A stretch of DNA of 64,000 nucleotides, from positions 62,001 through 126,000 of the forward strand of contig NZ_JODR01000020.1 of NCBI RefSeq assembly GCF_000725885.1. The letters run 5' to 3'. How positions within the stretch are numbered: position 1 is the first letter of the stretch; the number at the start of each line of letters is the position of its first letter. Shown piece by piece: positions 52,661-61,706 of the stretch. Under the pieces are notes generated by a model. That model saw only the letters and a program-made list of their open reading frames with translations. It had not been told where the DNA came from and ran no database searches. The DNA comes from Streptomyces albus subsp. albus. Its GTDB lineage: Bacteria; Actinomycetota; Actinomycetes; Streptomycetales; Streptomycetaceae. The position numbers were made by a program, and so were the translations under genes.

Positions 52661-55600
52661 GTGCTGACCGACCCGACCGATCCGGCCGCCGCCGAGACGA
52701 CGGACCTGGAGACCCTGCGTGCCCGGCTCGCCGCGGTACTCGACCTGCCGCCCGGCGACCTCGCCGACGACGACAACCTCATCGCCCTCGGCCTGGACTC
52801 CATCACGCTGATGAAACTGGCCGCCCGCTGGCGCCGCGCCGCCCCAGGCGTCACCTTCGGGGCCCTCGCCGCCGATCCGACGCCCGCCGCCTGGCACGCC
52901 CTGCTCTCCAGCGCTCCGGCACCTCACGCTTCCGGGGCACCGGACCCGGCCACAGCGCCGGCTGCCGCAGGTCACAAGGACACCGGCCACAAGGACACCG
53001 GCCATGAGGCCGGCGGCGAGGAGGACACCGGCCCCTTCCCGCTGGCGCTGATGCAGCACGCCTACTGGGCCGGACGGTCGCCGGGACAGCGGCTGGGCGG
53101 TGTCGCCGCGCACTTCTACCACGAGTTCGACGGCACCGGCGTCGAGCCCGGACGCCTCCAGGCGGCCGTGCGGTCCGTCCTCGCCCGCCACGACATGCTC
53201 CGGGTCCGTGTCCTCGACAACGGCACCCAGGAGATCCTGGACACCAGCCCCTGGCCCGGCCTCCACGTCACCGACCTGCGCCGGCACACTGCCGAGCGGG
53301 CCGCGGCGGACCTCGACCGCATCCGCGGCACCCTGTCGCACCGCGCCATGGACATCGGCGCGGGCGAGGTCTTCGACGTACGGCTCACCCTGCTGCCCGA
53401 CGGCCGCACCCGCACACACGTCAACCTCGACATGATCGCCGCCGACGCGCTCAGCCTCCGCGTCCTGCTGGCCGACCTCGCCGACGCCTACACGGCCGGA
53501 GGCGAGGTGCCCCGCGCCGCGCCCGGCTACTCCTTCCGCCGCTACCAGTCCGACCGGGCGGCCCACCGCGCCGGAGCCGGCCGGGCCGCCTGCGAAGCGG
53601 ACCGCGACTGGTGGGCCGACCGCCTCGACGCCCTGCCGGGGCCGCCGGAGCTGCCCGCGGCCGGACACGACGCGGATGCCACACGCGTCGTCCGCAGACA
53701 CCGGGTGCTCAGCCCCGAGCGGGCCGCCGCCTTCGAGGCCCGGGCCCGCGCCCACGGACTGACCCCCGCGCTCGCGCTCACCGCCGTCTTCGCCGAGGTC
53801 CTCACCGCCTGGAGCGCCACCCCCTCCTTCCTGCTCAACCTCCCGCTGTTCGACCGCGAACCGCTGCACCCGGACGTCGAGGACCTGGTGGGGGACTTCA
53901 CCTCCTCCGTCCTGCCGGCCTGGGACGGAACCGCGCCGGGCGGGTTCGCCGAGCGGGCGGGCAGGCTCCAGGAGCGGTTCCACACCGACGCGGCGCACGC
54001 CCGCCACTCCGGGGTGGAGGTGCTGCGCGACCTGACCCGCCGCCGCGGCGCCCCCACGCTCGCCCCCGTGGTGCACACCAGCGCCCTGGGCCTCGGCCCG
54101 CTCTTCCCGGCCCCGGTCACCCGCGTCTTCGGGGAACCGGTGTGGATCATCTCGCAGGGCCCGCAGGTCTGGCTCGACGCCCAGATCACCGAACTCGACG
54201 GCGGTCTGCTGGTCAACTGGGACGCCCGCGAGGACGCTTTCGCCCCCGGTGTGCTCGACGCCATGTTCGCCGCCTACAGCTCCCTGCTCGACCGGCTCAC
54301 CGACGACGCGACCGCGTGGACGTCCCCCGTCGGCGACCTGCTCCCCGACGACCAGCGGCGCACCCGCCGGGAGGCGAACGCGACAGGCCGGCCGCCCGGT
54401 GGCGGACTGCGGCTGCACGACGAGTTCTTCCGCCACGCCGCAGCCGCGCCCGGCACACCGGCACTGCTGTGGGGGAGCGGCACCGGCACCGGGAAGTACA
54501 CCTACGGCGAACTCGCCGACCGTGCACTGAAAGTCGCCGGACATCTGCGCGCCCGGCAAGTCGGCCCCGGCGATCTGGTCGCCGTGAGTCTGCCCAAGGG
54601 GCCCGAGCAGGCGGTCGCCGTGCTCGGCGTCCTCGCCGCCGGCGCGGCCTACCTCCCCGTCGCCGCGGACCAGCCGCCGGCGCGGCGCGAGCGCATCCTC
54701 AAGTCCGCCGGGGCCCGTCTGCTTCTCGACAGCCTGGACGCCGCCCGCACCGCCGAGCCCCTGCCCGCGCCGCTGCCCGGTACGCCCGAGGACCTCGCCT
54801 ACGTCCTGTACACCTCCGGCTCGACGGGCGAACCCAAGGGCGTGGAGGTGCCGCACGCGGCGGCCATGTGCACCGTGGCCGATCTGCGGGACCGGCTGGC
54901 ACTCGGCCCCGGCGACCGCACACTCGCCCTGTCCGCGCTGGAGTTCGATCTCTCCGTCTTCGACCTGTTCGCACCACTGAGCACCCGGGGAGCCGTCGTC
55001 TGCGTCGGGGAGCCGGAGCGCCGGGACGCCGAGGCGTGGCTGCGCCTGGCGCACACCCACCGGGCGACCGTCCTCAACTGCGTACCCGCCCTGCTCGACA
55101 TGCTGCTCACCGTGGCCGAGGCCAGCACAGTGGACGCACAACCGGCCCCGCGGCTGCCCCTGCGCGCCGTGCTGCTCGGCGGCGACCGGGTCACCACCGG
55201 CCTGGCCGAGCGGCTGGCCCGCCAGGCACCCGACTGCCGGTTCGCCGGACTCGGCGGAACCACCGAGACCGCCATCCACTCAACCTGGCAGGAGGTGCGG
55301 CTCCCGCTGCCCGGCGACTGGGACATCGTGCCCTACGGCCGGCCGCTCGCCGGGGTGCGCTGCCGGGTGGTGGACGCGCTCGGCCGCGACTGCCCCGACT
55401 GGGTGCCCGGCGAACTGTGGATCGGCGGCGGGGGAGTGGCCCGCGGCTACCGGGGCGACCCCGAGCGCACCGCCGACCGGTTCGTCCGGCACGGCGGGGT
55501 GCGCTGGTACCGCACCGGAGACCGCGCCCGCTACCGCCCCGACGGCACACTGGACTTCCTCGGCCGCACCGACGACCAGGTCAAGCTGCGCGGCCACCGC

Positions 55601-58600
55601 ATCGAACCCGGCGAGGTGGAGGCCGCGCTGGCGACCCATCCCGACGTGTCCGCCGTCGTCGCGGTGGTGCTGCCCCACAGCCGGCTGGCGGCGGCCGTCG
55701 TACCCGCCCCGGGACGGCTTCCCTCACCGGCCCACCTCAAGGAACACCTCGGCACGCTCCTGCCGCCGTTCATGGTTCCCGACAGCACGGTGGTGCTCCC
55801 CGAACTCCCGCTGACCCGCAACGGCAAGACCGACCGGGCCGCCGTCGCGGAACGCGTGCGGCAACTGGCCGCCGCCGGCACCGGGCCGGCCGCACCGCAG
55901 CGCCACGAACCGCCCCGCACCGACACCGAACGCCTCGTCGCCGCCGCCTGGAAGGACGTCCTGCGCATCCCCGGGCCCGGACCCGGACGCACCGACGACT
56001 TCTTCGCCCTGGGCGGCGACTCCCTGGTGGCCACCCGTCTCCTGACCCGGCTGCGGGCCGACGGGGCGCGGGGCACCGCCCTCAGCGCCCTGTTCGCCCA
56101 CCCCGTCCTCGCCGACTTCGCCGAAACCCTCCACCTCGGCCCGGCCCGCCCGGCGCCCCGCCCGCCCGCGCCCGACCCCGAACACCGCCACGACCCCTTC
56201 CCGCCCACCGACGTGCAGCTCGCCTACTGGCTCGGGCGCGGCGAGGAGTTCACCCTCGGCGGCGTCGGCTGTCACTTCTACCGCGAGTACGACATACCCC
56301 GGCTCGACGTGGCACGGCTGGAGGAGGCCGTCAACCGGCTGGTGGCACGGCACGAGATGCTGCGGGCCGTCTTCGACGCCGACGGCAACCAGCGCGTCCT
56401 CGCCGAGGTCCCCCGCTTCACCCTCCAGGTCACCGACGCCGGACCGGACCCCGAAAAAGCCCGCGCCGCGCTGCGCGACACCTGGTCGCACCACGTCTTC
56501 GACCCAGGCCGCTGGCCGCTGTTCAGCATCGCCGCCGTCCGCGACGGCGAACGGGTACGGCTGGCCGTCGGCATGGACAACCTCGTCCTGGACGCGCTGA
56601 GCATCCTCACCTTCTACTCCGAACTGTCCGCGCTGTACGCCGACCCGGACGCCGCCCTGCCGCCCGTGGACGTCTCCTTCCGCGACCACGTGCTCGCCGC
56701 CCGGCCCGACCCGGAGGAACAGCAAGCCGCCGAAGAGTACTGGGACCGGCGGCTCGACGACCTGCCGCCCGCACCCCGGCTGCCCCTCGCCCGCGACCCG
56801 GCCGAAGTCGCCCGCCCCCGGTTCGCCCGGCGCACCGCCACTCTCGACGCGGCGGCACGCAGGGCCCTGGAGGAGCGCGCCCGCGCCCACGGCGTCACCC
56901 CGTCCGCCGTCCTGCTGACGGCGTACTGCGAGGTGCTGTCCGCATGGAGCAGCGAGCGGGACCTCACCGTCAACCTGACCCTGTTCGACCGGCGGGAAGC
57001 ACACCCGCACATCGCCCGCGTCCTGGGCGACTTCACCTCGCTGGTGCTGGTCGGCCACGAGCACCGGCCCGACGAGGCATGGCTGACCGGTGCCCGCCGC
57101 ACCCAGCGGGAGCTGTGGCAGGCCCTCGACCACCGCTCCCTGTCCGCCGTCCAGGTGCTGCGCCGGCTCGCCCGCCGCACCGGGCAGGCCGATGTGACCA
57201 TGCCGGTCGTCTTCACCAGCGCCCTCGGCCTGGACGCCGGCGACGATACGGCCGGGCTCTTCACCGACCAGGTGTACGGCATCACCCAGACCCCGCAGGT
57301 GTGGCTGGACCACCAGGCCGTCGAACGGCGCACCTTCGAGGGCACCGTGATCGACCTGCACTGGGACGCCGTCGAGGAGCTGTTCCCCGACGGCGTGCTC
57401 GACGCCATGTTCGAGGCGTACACCGCACACCTGCGGCGTCTGCTGGAGGCCGACTGGAACGCCCCGCGGCCGGTCGGTCTGCCGCCCGCGCAGCGCGCCG
57501 CGCGGGACGAGGCCAACGACACGGCCGCACCCCAGCGGGAGACCTGCCTGCACGCGCCGTTCTTCCGCAACGCCATCGCCAACCCCGACGCCCCGGCGCT
57601 CCTCGCGGACGGCACCCACCCGCCCGTGACCTACGGAGAACTGTCACTGCGGGCCCGCCGGATCGCCGCGCTGCTGACCGCGCACGGTGTCCGTGAGGGC
57701 GAGCCGGTCGCCGTCTGCCTGCCCAAGGGCCCCGACCAGATCGCCGCCGTCCTCGGTGTGCTCGCCGCCTCGGCCGCGTACGTGCCCGTCGGCATCGACC
57801 AGCCACGGGTACGCCGCGACCGCATCGTCACCCGGGCGGGCGCGCGGCTGGTACTGACCGCGGAGGCCACCGGCGAGGAGTGGCCCGCCGTCCCTCTGCC
57901 GCTGACCGACGCCGACCGTCACGAGCCGGTCGCCGCCCCGGCCGCCGCCGCCCCGGACCAGTTGGCGTACATCGTCTTCACCTCCGGTTCCACCGGTGAC
58001 CCCAAGGGGGTCGAGATCACCCACGGGGCCGCCGCCAACACGGTCGAGGACGTCAACGAGCGCTACGGGGTGGGCCCCGACGACCGGGTCCTGGCCGTCT
58101 CGGCTCTCGACTTCGACCTGTCGGTCTACGACGTCTTCGGCCTGCTGTCGGCCGGCGGCGCGCTGGTCACCGTCGCCGAGGAGGAACGCCGCGACGCCCA
58201 GCGGTGGGCCGACCTGTGCGTCCGGCACCAGGTGACGGTGTGGAACACGGTCCCCGCACTGCTCGACATGCTGCTGACGGTCGCCGAGCACCAGCCCGGC
58301 CGCGTCCCCGGCGCCCTGCGGCTGGCACTGCTGTCCGGCGACTGGATCGGCCTCGACCTGCCGGGCCGGCTGTCCGCGCTGGTGCCCGACTGCCGCCTCG
58401 TCGGCCTGGGCGGCGCCACGGAGGCGTCCATCTGGTCCAACGCGCACGACATCGCGGGCCCCCTGGCCGGCTGGCCCTCCATTCCGTACGGCAGGCCGCT
58501 GCGCAACCAGCGCTACCGCGTGGTGGACCCGGCGAACGGTGAGGACCGGCCCGACTGGGTGCCGGGCGAGCTGTGGATCGGCGGCACCGGACTGGCCCGC

Positions 58601-59356
58601 GGCTACCGCGGCGCCCCCGCGGCGACGGCCGCCCGCTTCGTCACCGCCGACGGACACCGCTGGTACCGCACCGGCGACCTCGGCCGGTACCGGCCCGGTG
58701 GAGTGCTGGAGTTCCTCGGCCGCACCGACGACCAGGTGAAGATCCGGGGCCACCGCATCGAACTGGGCGAGGTGGAGGCCGCGCTGTCCGCACACCCGGA
58801 CGTGAGCCGTGCGACGGCCGCCGTCTCGGCCTCCGGCGCCGCACGCGAACTCGTCGCCGCCGTCGTCCCCGCCGACGGCTGCGACAGCACGGCGCTGCCC
58901 ACCGCACTGCGGCACTGGCTGGAGGAGCGCCTTCCCCCCGCGATGGTGCCGCACCGGATCGCCGCGCTGCCCGTGCTCCCGCTGACCGCGAACGGCAAGG
59001 TGGACCGGCGCGGTGTGCCCGCTGCCGTGGCCGCAGCCGTTGGCCGGGGAGCCGGCGAGAAGGAGACAGAAGGGCGGCTCGACGCGGTCCAGCGGTCGGT
59101 GGCATCCCTGTGGGAGAGCGTCCTCGGCTGCCCGGTGCGCACACCGGAGGACAACTTCTTCACCCTCGGCGGCGACAGCGTCAAGGCGGTCCGGCTGGTC
59201 GAGCGGGCGGCGGCGGAGCTGGGGGTGCGGCTGCCCCTCGGCCGCTTCTTCGCCCGTCCGACTCTCGGCGCCTTCGCGGACCTCGCCCGCAGCCGGACGT
59301 CACCCGCGGGCGGCGAGGCGGAGCGGATGGAGGAAATGGAGGAAGGGGCCCTGTGA
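52661..59356 (+). CDS. NRPS-2: ArCP-Cy-A-T-Cy-A-T, salicyl-capped initiating synthetase
   Basis: 2231 residues. Aryl carrier protein (15-85; GLDSI, Ser47); Cy1 about 120-550 (DMIAAD, Asp257/Asp262); A1 about 575-1065, pocket DLFNLGLIH; carrier Ser1121; Cy2 about 1175-1600 (DNLVLD); A2 about 1630-2130, pocket DLYNLSLIW (cysteine); carrier Ser2173; acidic tail EAERMEEMEEGAL. Neither A domain carries a methyltransferase insert. There is no TE, so the chain must pass to NRPS-1. A1 shares Asn, Gly and His with the threonine code, so the first ring may be an oxazoline. GTG 52661 follows AAGGAAG. Confidence 0.95.
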   Translation: MLTDPTDPAAAETTDLETLRARLAAVLDLPPGDLADDDNLIALGLDSITLMKLAARWRRAAPGVTFGALAADPTPAAWHALLSSAPAPHASGAPDPATAPAAAGHKDTGHKDTGHEAGGEEDTGPFPLALMQHAYWAGRSPGQRLGGVAAHFYHEFDGTGVEPGRLQAAVRSVLARHDMLRVRVLDNGTQEILDTSPWPGLHVTDLRRHTAERAAADLDRIRGTLSHRAMDIGAGEVFDVRLTLLPDGRTRTHVNLDMIAADALSLRVLLADLADAYTAGGEVPRAAPGYSFRRYQSDRAAHRAGAGRAACEADRDWWADRLDALPGPPELPAAGHDADATRVVRRHRVLSPERAAAFEARARAHGLTPALALTAVFAEVLTAWSATPSFLLNLPLFDREPLHPDVEDLVGDFTSSVLPAWDGTAPGGFAERAGRLQERFHTDAAHARHSGVEVLRDLTRRRGAPTLAPVVHTSALGLGPLFPAPVTRVFGEPVWIISQGPQVWLDAQITELDGGLLVNWDAREDAFAPGVLDAMFAAYSSLLDRLTDDATAWTSPVGDLLPDDQRRTRREANATGRPPGGGLRLHDEFFRHAAAAPGTPALLWGSGTGTGKYTYGELADRALKVAGHLRARQVGPGDLVAVSLPKGPEQAVAVLGVLAAGAAYLPVAADQPPARRERILKSAGARLLLDSLDAARTAEPLPAPLPGTPEDLAYVLYTSGSTGEPKGVEVPHAAAMCTVADLRDRLALGPGDRTLALSALEFDLSVFDLFAPLSTRGAVVCVGEPERRDAEAWLRLAHTHRATVLNCVPALLDMLLTVAEASTVDAQPAPRLPLRAVLLGGDRVTTGLAERLARQAPDCRFAGLGGTTETAIHSTWQEVRLPLPGDWDIVPYGRPLAGVRCRVVDALGRDCPDWVPGELWIGGGGVARGYRGDPERTADRFVRHGGVRWYRTGDRARYRPDGTLDFLGRTDDQVKLRGHRIEPGEVEAALATHPDVSAVVAVVLPHSRLAAAVVPAPGRLPSPAHLKEHLGTLLPPFMVPDSTVVLPELPLTRNGKTDRAAVAERVRQLAAAGTGPAAPQRHEPPRTDTERLVAAAWKDVLRIPGPGPGRTDDFFALGGDSLVATRLLTRLRADGARGTALSALFAHPVLADFAETLHLGPARPAPRPPAPDPEHRHDPFPPTDVQLAYWLGRGEEFTLGGVGCHFYREYDIPRLDVARLEEAVNRLVARHEMLRAVFDADGNQRVLAEVPRFTLQVTDAGPDPEKARAALRDTWSHHVFDPGRWPLFSIAAVRDGERVRLAVGMDNLVLDALSILTFYSELSALYADPDAALPPVDVSFRDHVLAARPDPEEQQAAEEYWDRRLDDLPPAPRLPLARDPAEVARPRFARRTATLDAAARRALEERARAHGVTPSAVLLTAYCEVLSAWSSERDLTVNLTLFDRREAHPHIARVLGDFTSLVLVGHEHRPDEAWLTGARRTQRELWQALDHRSLSAVQVLRRLARRTGQADVTMPVVFTSALGLDAGDDTAGLFTDQVYGITQTPQVWLDHQAVERRTFEGTVIDLHWDAVEELFPDGVLDAMFEAYTAHLRRLLEADWNAPRPVGLPPAQRAARDEANDTAAPQRETCLHAPFFRNAIANPDAPALLADGTHPPVTYGELSLRARRIAALLTAHGVREGEPVAVCLPKGPDQIAAVLGVLAASAAYVPVGIDQPRVRRDRIVTRAGARLVLTAEATGEEWPAVPLPLTDADRHEPVAAPAAAAPDQLAYIVFTSGSTGDPKGVEITHGAAANTVEDVNERYGVGPDDRVLAVSALDFDLSVYDVFGLLSAGGALVTVAEEERRDAQRWADLCVRHQVTVWNTVPALLDMLLTVAEHQPGRVPGALRLALLSGDWIGLDLPGRLSALVPDCRLVGLGGATEASIWSNAHDIAGPLAGWPSIPYGRPLRNQRYRVVDPANGEDRPDWVPGELWIGGTGLARGYRGAPAATAARFVTADGHRWYRTGDLGRYRPGGVLEFLGRTDDQVKIRGHRIELGEVEAALSAHPDVSRATAAVSASGAARELVAAVVPADGCDSTALPTALRHWLEERLPPAMVPHRIAALPVLPLTANGKVDRRGVPAAVAAAVGRGAGEKETEGRLDAVQRSVASLWESVLGCPVRTPEDNFFTLGGDSVKAVRLVERAAAELGVRLPLGRFFARPTLGAFADLARSRTSPAGGEAERMEEMEEGAL

Positions 59357-59400
59357 CCCCCTGAGCAGGGCCCGCAGGCCGCGCAACGCGGTGCCGCGGA

Positions 59401-59433
59401 CGCTCCCCCGTGCGGGCCGCTCACGGGGGAGCG
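59401..59433 (+). terminator. Terminator at the end of the metallophore cluster
   Basis: CGCTCCCCCGTG pairs perfectly with CACGGGGGAGCG (9-nt loop), 44 nt past the NRPS-2 stop. Marks the right boundary of the cluster. Confidence 0.75.
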
Positions 59434-59453
59434 GGGCCTGGCATGATCGAGGG

Positions 59454-60149
59454 ATGCCTGAACGTATGGTCGCGGCCTGTGACGGTGCCGCCAAGATCAA
59501 CCCCGGGCCCGCGGGCTGGGCCTGGGTGCTCGCTGACCCCGCGGGCACACCGCAGCGCTGGGAGTCGGGCCCGCTGGGCCGGACGACCAACAACGTCGCC
59601 GAGCTGACGGCCCTCGCCCAGCTCCTGGAGGCCACCGATCCGGCGGTACCGCTGGAGATCCGGATGGACTCGCAGTACGCGATGAACGCGGTCACCAAAT
59701 GGATTGCGGGGTGGAAGCGCAACGGCTGGCAGACCGCGTCGAAGAAGCCCGTGGCCAACAAGGAGCTGGTCGTCCGCATCGACGCCCTGCTCGAAGGGCG
59801 CGACGTGGTCTTCCGGCATGTGCTCGCCCACCAGGTGAACGGTGACCCGCTCAACGCGATCGCCGACGCCGCCGCCAGCGTCGCGGCCACCGAACAGGCT
59901 CCCGCCGGCACCGCGCACGGCACACCCGAGATCCCGCAGCCGAGCCCGGCGACCGAGGACAAACCGCGCGCGGCCCGCGCAGGGAAGACCGCCGGGCGTC
60001 GTCGGGGAGGCGGGAGGGCACCGGTCATCAAGGCCAGGTTCCCGGGCCGCTGCGGTCACTGCCGGTCCCCTTATGAGACGGGCGAGGAGATCACGAAGGT
60101 CGCCTCAGGCTGGGGCCACCCGGCCTGCCGCGACGGCGCCACGGCGTAA
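59454..60149 (+). CDS. rnhA: Ribonuclease HI with C-terminal zinc-finger-like extension
   Basis: 231 residues. RNase H fold at 1-140 with the acidic active site: Asp in ACDGAAK, Glu in NNVAELTAL, Asp in RMDSQYAM, and Asp in LNAIADAAA. It degrades the RNA strand of RNA-DNA hybrids. A basic linker (GKTAGRRRGGG) leads to a CGHC...C motif near the C-terminus that looks like a small zinc-binding nucleic acid module, a known extension in Streptomyces homologues. The ATG 59454 follows a CATGAT -10-like element by 6 nt, so it may be leaderless. Not part of the cluster. Confidence 0.9.
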   Translation: MPERMVAACDGAAKINPGPAGWAWVLADPAGTPQRWESGPLGRTTNNVAELTALAQLLEATDPAVPLEIRMDSQYAMNAVTKWIAGWKRNGWQTASKKPVANKELVVRIDALLEGRDVVFRHVLAHQVNGDPLNAIADAAASVAATEQAPAGTAHGTPEIPQPSPATEDKPRAARAGKTAGRRRGGGRAPVIKARFPGRCGHCRSPYETGEEITKVASGWGHPACRDGATA

Positions 60150-60177
60150 CGGGGGGGCGGTTGCCGCCCCGGTGCCG

Positions 60178-60212
60178 CGGGTGCTGCCCGAACTGTGCGC
60201 GGGCAGCACCCG
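60178..60212. terminator. Bidirectional terminator between rnhA and the methyltransferase gene
   Basis: CGGGTGCTGCCCG pairs with CGGGCAGCACCCG (13-bp stem, 9-nt loop) midway between convergent genes. Confidence 0.75.
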
Positions 60213-60256
60213 GGGCCGCCACCAAGTCCTGTGTCCGGCTGCGCCGCGCCCCCTCG

Positions 60257-61036
60257 TCAGGAGGAAGCCGGTGAGGGCTTGTCGGCGTGCAGAAGCCGCA
60301 TGCCGCCGGGGCCCGTGGTGTCCGAGCGGACGCGCAGACCCGCCTCGCGGCACTGTCCGGCCAGCCACGACGGCCCGATGCGCAGCTTGGGATAGCTGCC
60401 GGCCCGCATCTGCCACGATGCGCCGGTGCGGGTGTGGAGCACGTCGTGCACCGTCACCGTCTCCTCGTCGCGGTATTCGAGGAAACAGGTGAGGATCCGG
60501 TCCGCGTCGGCGCGTACGGGGATGAAGCGGTCCGTGCCGTGCAACTCGCCGGTGAGATCACGGTAGGCGGCGACGAAGTGGCCGCCCGGGCACAGGGCGC
60601 GGGCGATGTCGCCCAGGAGTACGGGTATGTCGCTCCTCGCGGGCAGGTGCGGCAGGGTGTCGCCCATGCACACCACGGCGCCGGCCGTGCCGGGTGCGAC
60701 GGCCTGGGGCAGCACGGTGCGCAGATCACCGTGCACCGGGCGGACCGCCGTTGATCCGCGCGTGTGCCGCGCCAGTTCGTCCAGCAGTTCGCGGCTGGTG
60801 TCCACGGCGAGCACGGGGGCGAAGCCGAGCCGGGCCAGGGCCAGCGTCTGTGCTCCCGGGCCGCAGCCCAGATCGACGGCAGTGGTGCCTTCGGCGGAGG
60901 GGGCCAGGCCGAGCTCCGTGAAGAGACCGGCCTGACGCTCGGCGAGTTGCCCGACGTCGCCGCCGATCATCCAGGTGTAGTGCTCGGCCAGGAGCCGGTC
61001 GTAGTGCTCGACGGCGGTGCTCACAGCGGAAGTCAT
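60257..61036 (-). CDS. Class I SAM-dependent methyltransferase
   Basis: 259 residues, with motif I VDLGCGPGAQTLALA and the post-I acidic residue in LAVDTSRELL. Central ALCPGGHFVAAYRDL is the usual motif III region. Substrate unknown; the size and early MIGGDVGQLAERQAGLF helix suit small-molecule methyltransferases. GAAGGGA lies before the ATG. Second gene of an operon with the MarR regulator, 1 nt from its stop. Confidence 0.88.
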   Translation of the reverse strand: MTSAVSTAVEHYDRLLAEHYTWMIGGDVGQLAERQAGLFTELGLAPSAEGTTAVDLGCGPGAQTLALARLGFAPVLAVDTSRELLDELARHTRGSTAVRPVHGDLRTVLPQAVAPGTAGAVVCMGDTLPHLPARSDIPVLLGDIARALCPGGHFVAAYRDLTGELHGTDRFIPVRADADRILTCFLEYRDEETVTVHDVLHTRTGASWQMRAGSYPKLRIGPSWLAGQCREAGLRVRSDTTGPGGMRLLHADKPSPASS

Positions 61037-61037
61037 G

Positions 61038-61550
61038 TCAGTCCCTTCCAGGGGATCGCGGAGCGCTGGGCGTACCGGCGACCGCGGACAGGCCGGTGCG
61101 CACCCACGCGGCCAGGTCGGCCAGATGGATGTTGGTGCGGGCGGCGTCGAGGGCGCTGCCGAGCGCGGCGCGGTAGGTGGGTGTGGCCTGTGCGTAGCGT
61201 TCCCGGCCCTCGGCGGTGATGAGGGCGGTGACGGCACGCCCGTCCCCGGCCCCGGGGGCACGTGCGGCCAGCCCCTGGGTCTCCAGCCGGCCCACCAGGC
61301 GTGTCACGGTGCTGTCCTTCAGGCCGATGCGGTCGGCGAGTTCGCTCATGCGCATCGCCTCGCCGTCCTGCGCCCGGCTCAGCGCGCAGAGCGCCCGGTA
61401 CTCGGAAAGCGGCAGCCCGTGCCGCCGCTGCAGCGTGGTGTCCAGGTGCTTCTCGACGCGGCCGAGCAGCCGCACGGCCATGCACCACCGGTCGTCCTCC
61501 TCGTCACCGGCGGGTGCCGAGGAGAGGCCATCCATGACGAGACCATCCAT
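61038..61550 (-). CDS. MarR family transcriptional regulator
   Basis: 170 residues: winged helix with LPLSEYRALCALSR, MSELADRIGLKDSTVTRLVGRLE as recognition element and the AGDGRAVTALITAEGRERY wing. ATG 61550 or 61535 could be the start; neither has a strong RBS. A perfect palindrome 16 bp upstream of 61550 is the likely autoregulatory operator. Heads an operon with the methyltransferase gene. Confidence 0.88.
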   Translation of the reverse strand: MDGLVMDGLSSAPAGDEEDDRWCMAVRLLGRVEKHLDTTLQRRHGLPLSEYRALCALSRAQDGEAMRMSELADRIGLKDSTVTRLVGRLETQGLAARAPGAGDGRAVTALITAEGRERYAQATPTYRAALGSALDAARTNIHLADLAAWVRTGLSAVAGTPSAPRSPGRD

Positions 61551-61565
61551 GCGCCGGAGCCTACA

Positions 61566-61581
61566 TTGCTTGCACAAGCAA
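61566..61581. promoter_or_regulatory. MarR operator
   Basis: TTGCTTG-CA-CAAGCAA is a perfect inverted repeat (7-bp arms, 2-bp centre) placed just before the MarR start, matching MarR operators in form. Confidence 0.65.
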
Positions 61582-61706
61582 GGACCAGCCCTCGCGGAGA
61601 AGCCGCCAACTCCCTCCCGCACGGGTGAAGGAGCGCGGGCCGGCCGGCGAACCCCCAGCGGAGCCCGCCCGCTCACTGCCTGGGCCCGCTTCGTACAGTG
61701 GGCGCC

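Noticed and set aside
60257..61550. The MarR/methyltransferase pair as part of the metallophore cluster
   Set aside because: It is separated by two terminators and the rnhA gene and has its own operator.
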